DNA of 7,038 bases from an uncultured Collinsella sp. (GTDB taxonomy: Bacteria; Actinomycetota; Coriobacteriia; Coriobacteriales; Coriobacteriaceae), in NCBI GenBank assembly GCA_902494625.1, contig CABUUB010000089.1, forward strand, positions 1 to 7,038, given 5' to 3'. Position numbers and translations under genes: made by a program. The notes beneath the pieces were generated by a model. It saw nothing but the letters and a program-made list of their open reading frames with translations, was not told where the DNA came from and did not search any database. Positions 5,616-7,038 of this stretch are shown piece by piece (the first letter of the stretch is position 1; each line of letters opens with the position of its first letter).

Positions 5616-5677
5616 GGGCAAGCGCCAAAACCACCGCGAAGGGGTAGGAACCTATGTGGTGGTTTTGACGTTTGTCC
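5616..5677 (+). repeat. Long imperfect hairpin between convergent operons
   Basis: Positions 5616-5642 pair with 5651-5677 at 25 of 27 positions around an 8-base loop. The perfect core is CAAAACCACC (5626-5635) with GGTGGTTTTG (5658-5667). Mismatches are at 5625/5668 and 5639/5654. Four of the pairs are G-U in the + strand RNA and would be C-A mismatches in the other strand, so folding favours the deoR transcript. It lacks a U-tract, so it is not a plain terminator. It could be an mRNA-stabilising 3' structure or a REP-like dispersed element. The sequence before it (GGGGACGGG, 5610-5618) resembles the GGGGACA repeats at 3427. Confidence 0.6.
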
Positions 5678-5680
5678 AGA

Positions 5681-5723
5681 TAAAACCTGCCAAAATAAAC
5701 CTGTCCCTTTTCGGCAGGTTTTA
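5681..5723. terminator. Palindromic bidirectional terminator between convergent genes
   Basis: TAAAACCTGCC (5681-5691) pairs perfectly with GGCAGGTTTTA (5713-5723) over 11 bp around a 21-base loop. The T-runs are part of the arms, so each strand reads a GC-containing stem ending in GGTTTTA. This suits termination from both the deoR side and the minus-strand pseudouridine synthase side. The TAA stop of the minus-strand gene (5721-5723) lies inside the right arm. A shorter alternative pairs AACCTGTC (5698-5705) with the same right arm (5713-5720). Confidence 0.65.
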
Positions 5724-6380
5724 GGGCTCCCAGGGGCAGGGGGCTTCTATGTGGATGTGCTCGCCGGTTACGGGATGCGTGAAGGACACGCTGTGGGCGT
5801 GGAGCATCAGGCCGCAGGGGCGCGGCGTTCCGTACAGGTCGTCGCCAACCAGGGGATGATGCTCGCTCGCCAGATGCACACGGATTTGGTGCTTACGGCC
5901 GGTGAGCAACTCGACATCGATATACGAACGCGCGGGAAGGCCTCGGCGGCTCTTAAGGCGCTTGAGCACCTTCACGCGCGTCTGAGACGGCTTGCCGCTG
6001 GCGCCAACGCGCATCTTGCGGCTATCGTGGCGGTCGCGGGCGATGGGCTTGTCGATGAGCTTCTCGTTCCAGTCGATCTTGCCCTCGGCGAGCGCCAGAT
6101 AGTGCTTTTCGAACGCGTGGTCGATAATCATCTGGTCAAAGGCGGGCTGCGTCTGCTTGTCGAGCGAGAACAGCACCACGCCGGTGGTGTCACGGTCCAG
6201 GCGATTGAGCGGCTGCATGTCGGTCGCGGCAAAGCCGTCGCCCATCGCCAGCAGCAGGTCGCTGGCGTAGTCGGAGAGCGTGCGCTCGCCGGTGCCGTCG
6301 CCGTGGACAATCATGCCGGCGGGCTTGTCGATGGCCATAAGCCAGGCGTCGCAGTAGAGGACTTGAGGTTCTTCGTTCAC
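5721..6380 (-). CDS. RluA-family RNA pseudouridine synthase
   Basis: The 219-residue product isomerises uridine to pseudouridine in 23S rRNA or tRNA. The catalytic motif is NRLDRDTTGVVLFS at about 59-72 (family HRLDxxTSG), with D62 as the catalytic aspartate; the usual first histidine is asparagine. Further family motifs are DKPAGMIVH (18-26), FEKHYLALAEG (90-100), LLTGRKHQIRVHLA (158-171), HPLVGDDLYG (175-184) and LHAHSVSFTHPVTGE (193-207). There is no N-terminal S4 domain, so it belongs to the short RluA-like class. The target uridine cannot be told. The GTG start follows GAAAGG (complement of 6388-6393) with a 7-base spacing, and MNEEPQVLYCD is a normal beginning. It lies 15 bases downstream of the U32-family gene, so the two are probably cotranscribed. 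Confidence 0.92.
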   Translation of the reverse strand: MNEEPQVLYCDAWLMAIDKPAGMIVHGDGTGERTLSDYASDLLLAMGDGFAATDMQPLNRLDRDTTGVVLFSLDKQTQPAFDQMIIDHAFEKHYLALAEGKIDWNEKLIDKPIARDRHDSRKMRVGASGKPSQTRVKVLKRLKSRRGLPARSYIDVELLTGRKHQIRVHLASEHHPLVGDDLYGTPRPCGLMLHAHSVSFTHPVTGEHIHIEAPCPWEP

Positions 6381-6395
6381 GTGTAAGCCTTTCGG

Positions 6396-7038
6396 TTAGC
6401 TAATTCCCACAAACATGCAGCCCGAGGTGGCGCCGCGCAGGCGGGCGGCGGGCTTGCGGCCGGCTTGAGCCGCCTCGACGGCGCGACGGACGCGAGCGAC
6501 GGCACGGCCAATCTCATCGGCCTCGAGCAGGGTTCCGTCGACCATAAGATGACGGACGCCGGCGTCGAGCAACTGCGGTACCTGCGGCGTGAGGTCGATG
6601 GGGTAGGCGTCGTACAGGCGTGAGCGGCCGTGGATGTCGGTACGCACCGGCATGATCTTGCCGTCGATATTCTTGAGCGAGAGCTTGCGGGCACGCAGGC
6701 GGCAGTTGGCACAATCGTGGATACAGCCGTTGGCAACCTGCAGGATGCAGTGCTCGCTCGTCATAACGCGCGGGCGGCCAAAGACGGTGACGCCCAGAGC
6801 CGCGGGCGCGGCGGCGCCGAGCGAGACAATCTCGTCGAGTGTGATCTCGGGCGAGAGCCAAAACGCACCGGCTCCGCGCTCGGCAAGCGCCTCCATGCAG
6901 GGCGTGTTGTGCACCGGCAGGCAAGAGCGAATCTCGGCCTTGGCGCCAACCTGGGCGGCCAGGGCAAGCTCAGAGATGTTGCCAATAGCGACCGTGGCGC
7001 CGGCAACAACCCACGGGTCGACGCGTACGTGGTCAACG
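6396..7038 (-). CDS. U32-family protein (collagenase-like / RNA-hydroxylation family), 3' part only
   Basis: The minus-strand frame is open from the window edge to TAA at 6396-6398, giving 213 visible residues; the N-terminal part lies beyond the window. Early segments IGNISELALAAQ and LPVHNTPCMEAL fit the later strands of the U32 barrel. FWLSPEITLDEI then corresponds to the family's LSPEL region. A cysteine cluster, EHCILQVANGCIHDCANC (C-x7-C-x3-C-x2-C, about visible residues 96-112), matches the iron-sulphur-type cysteines of this family. PVRTDIHGRSRLYDAYPIDL and HLMVDGTLLE follow, as in other members. The conserved end is GATSGCMFVGI. Members include annotated peptidases and the RNA-modifying RlhA (23S C2501 hydroxylation) and TrhP (tRNA U34). 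Which subtype this is cannot be decided from the visible part. Confidence 0.85.
   Translation of the reverse strand, partial: VDHVRVDPWVVAGATVAIGNISELALAAQVGAKAEIRSCLPVHNTPCMEALAERGAGAFWLSPEITLDEIVSLGAAAPAALGVTVFGRPRVMTSEHCILQVANGCIHDCANCRLRARKLSLKNIDGKIMPVRTDIHGRSRLYDAYPIDLTPQVPQLLDAGVRHLMVDGTLLEADEIGRAVARVRRAVEAAQAGRKPAARLRGATSGCMFVGIS

Noticed and set aside
5751..6386. 211-codon open frame on the plus strand
   Set aside because: It is antisense to the RluA-family gene, which has full family motifs; the translation is a Val/Ala/Gly-rich shadow.
6912..6914. GTG at 6914 as the start of the U32-family gene
   Set aside because: The frame stays open with family-like sequence (IGNISELALAAQ, RSCLPVHNTPC) up to the window edge, so this codon is an internal valine.

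Overview
The window reads as a bacterial chromosome segment of roughly 60% GC with strong G/C-ending codon preference. The L24 with a four-cysteine zinc ribbon and the short intergenic repeats built on GGGACAG look like Coriobacteriia (a Collinsella-like gut actinobacterium). That placement is a judgement from recall, not a search.

Positions 1-3360 hold part of the S10/spc ribosomal-protein cluster on the + strand: the end of rplB, then rpsS, rplV, rpsC, rplP, rpmC, rpsQ, rplN and rplX. Genes are tightly packed, with two one-base stop/start overlaps (rpsC/rplP and rplP/rpmC) and Shine-Dalgarno sequences embedded in the tail of the preceding gene. The one wide gap (2494-2611, before rplN) coincides with the classical S10/spc operon boundary and can fold into a closed branched RNA. 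The run stops after rplX at a strong intrinsic terminator. The usual next genes (rplE, rpsN, rpsH, rplF and so on) are not there.

Positions 3361-3774 are non-coding. The first part holds a cluster of short repeats with the core GGGACAGACTTAAATGA. The second part is AT-rich and carries a phased array of TGCGCA-like boxes in front of the next operon.

Positions 3775-5604 hold a two-gene + strand operon: a Gfo/Idh/MocA-family NAD(P)-dependent sugar or polyol oxidoreductase and a DeoR/GlpR-type repressor, 3 bases apart. The repressor is the natural candidate to bind the TGCGCA array and control the oxidoreductase in response to a sugar phosphate. Substrate and effector cannot be read from sequence.

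Positions 5605-5720 lie between convergent operons and hold two hairpins. One is long and imperfect (5616-5677). The other is a palindromic bidirectional terminator (5681-5723) whose right arm contains the stop codon of the opposing gene.

Positions 5721-7038 hold a minus-strand pair: the 3' part of a U32-family protein, cut by the window edge, followed 15 bases downstream by an RluA-family pseudouridine synthase. Both families include RNA-modifying enzymes.

I see no rRNA, tRNA, CRISPR array, complete insertion sequence or prophage. No entirely new system is evident. The best leads are the phased operator-like array, the abrupt end of the ribosomal operon next to a repeat cluster, the folded rpsQ-rplN spacer and the GGGACAG repeat family.
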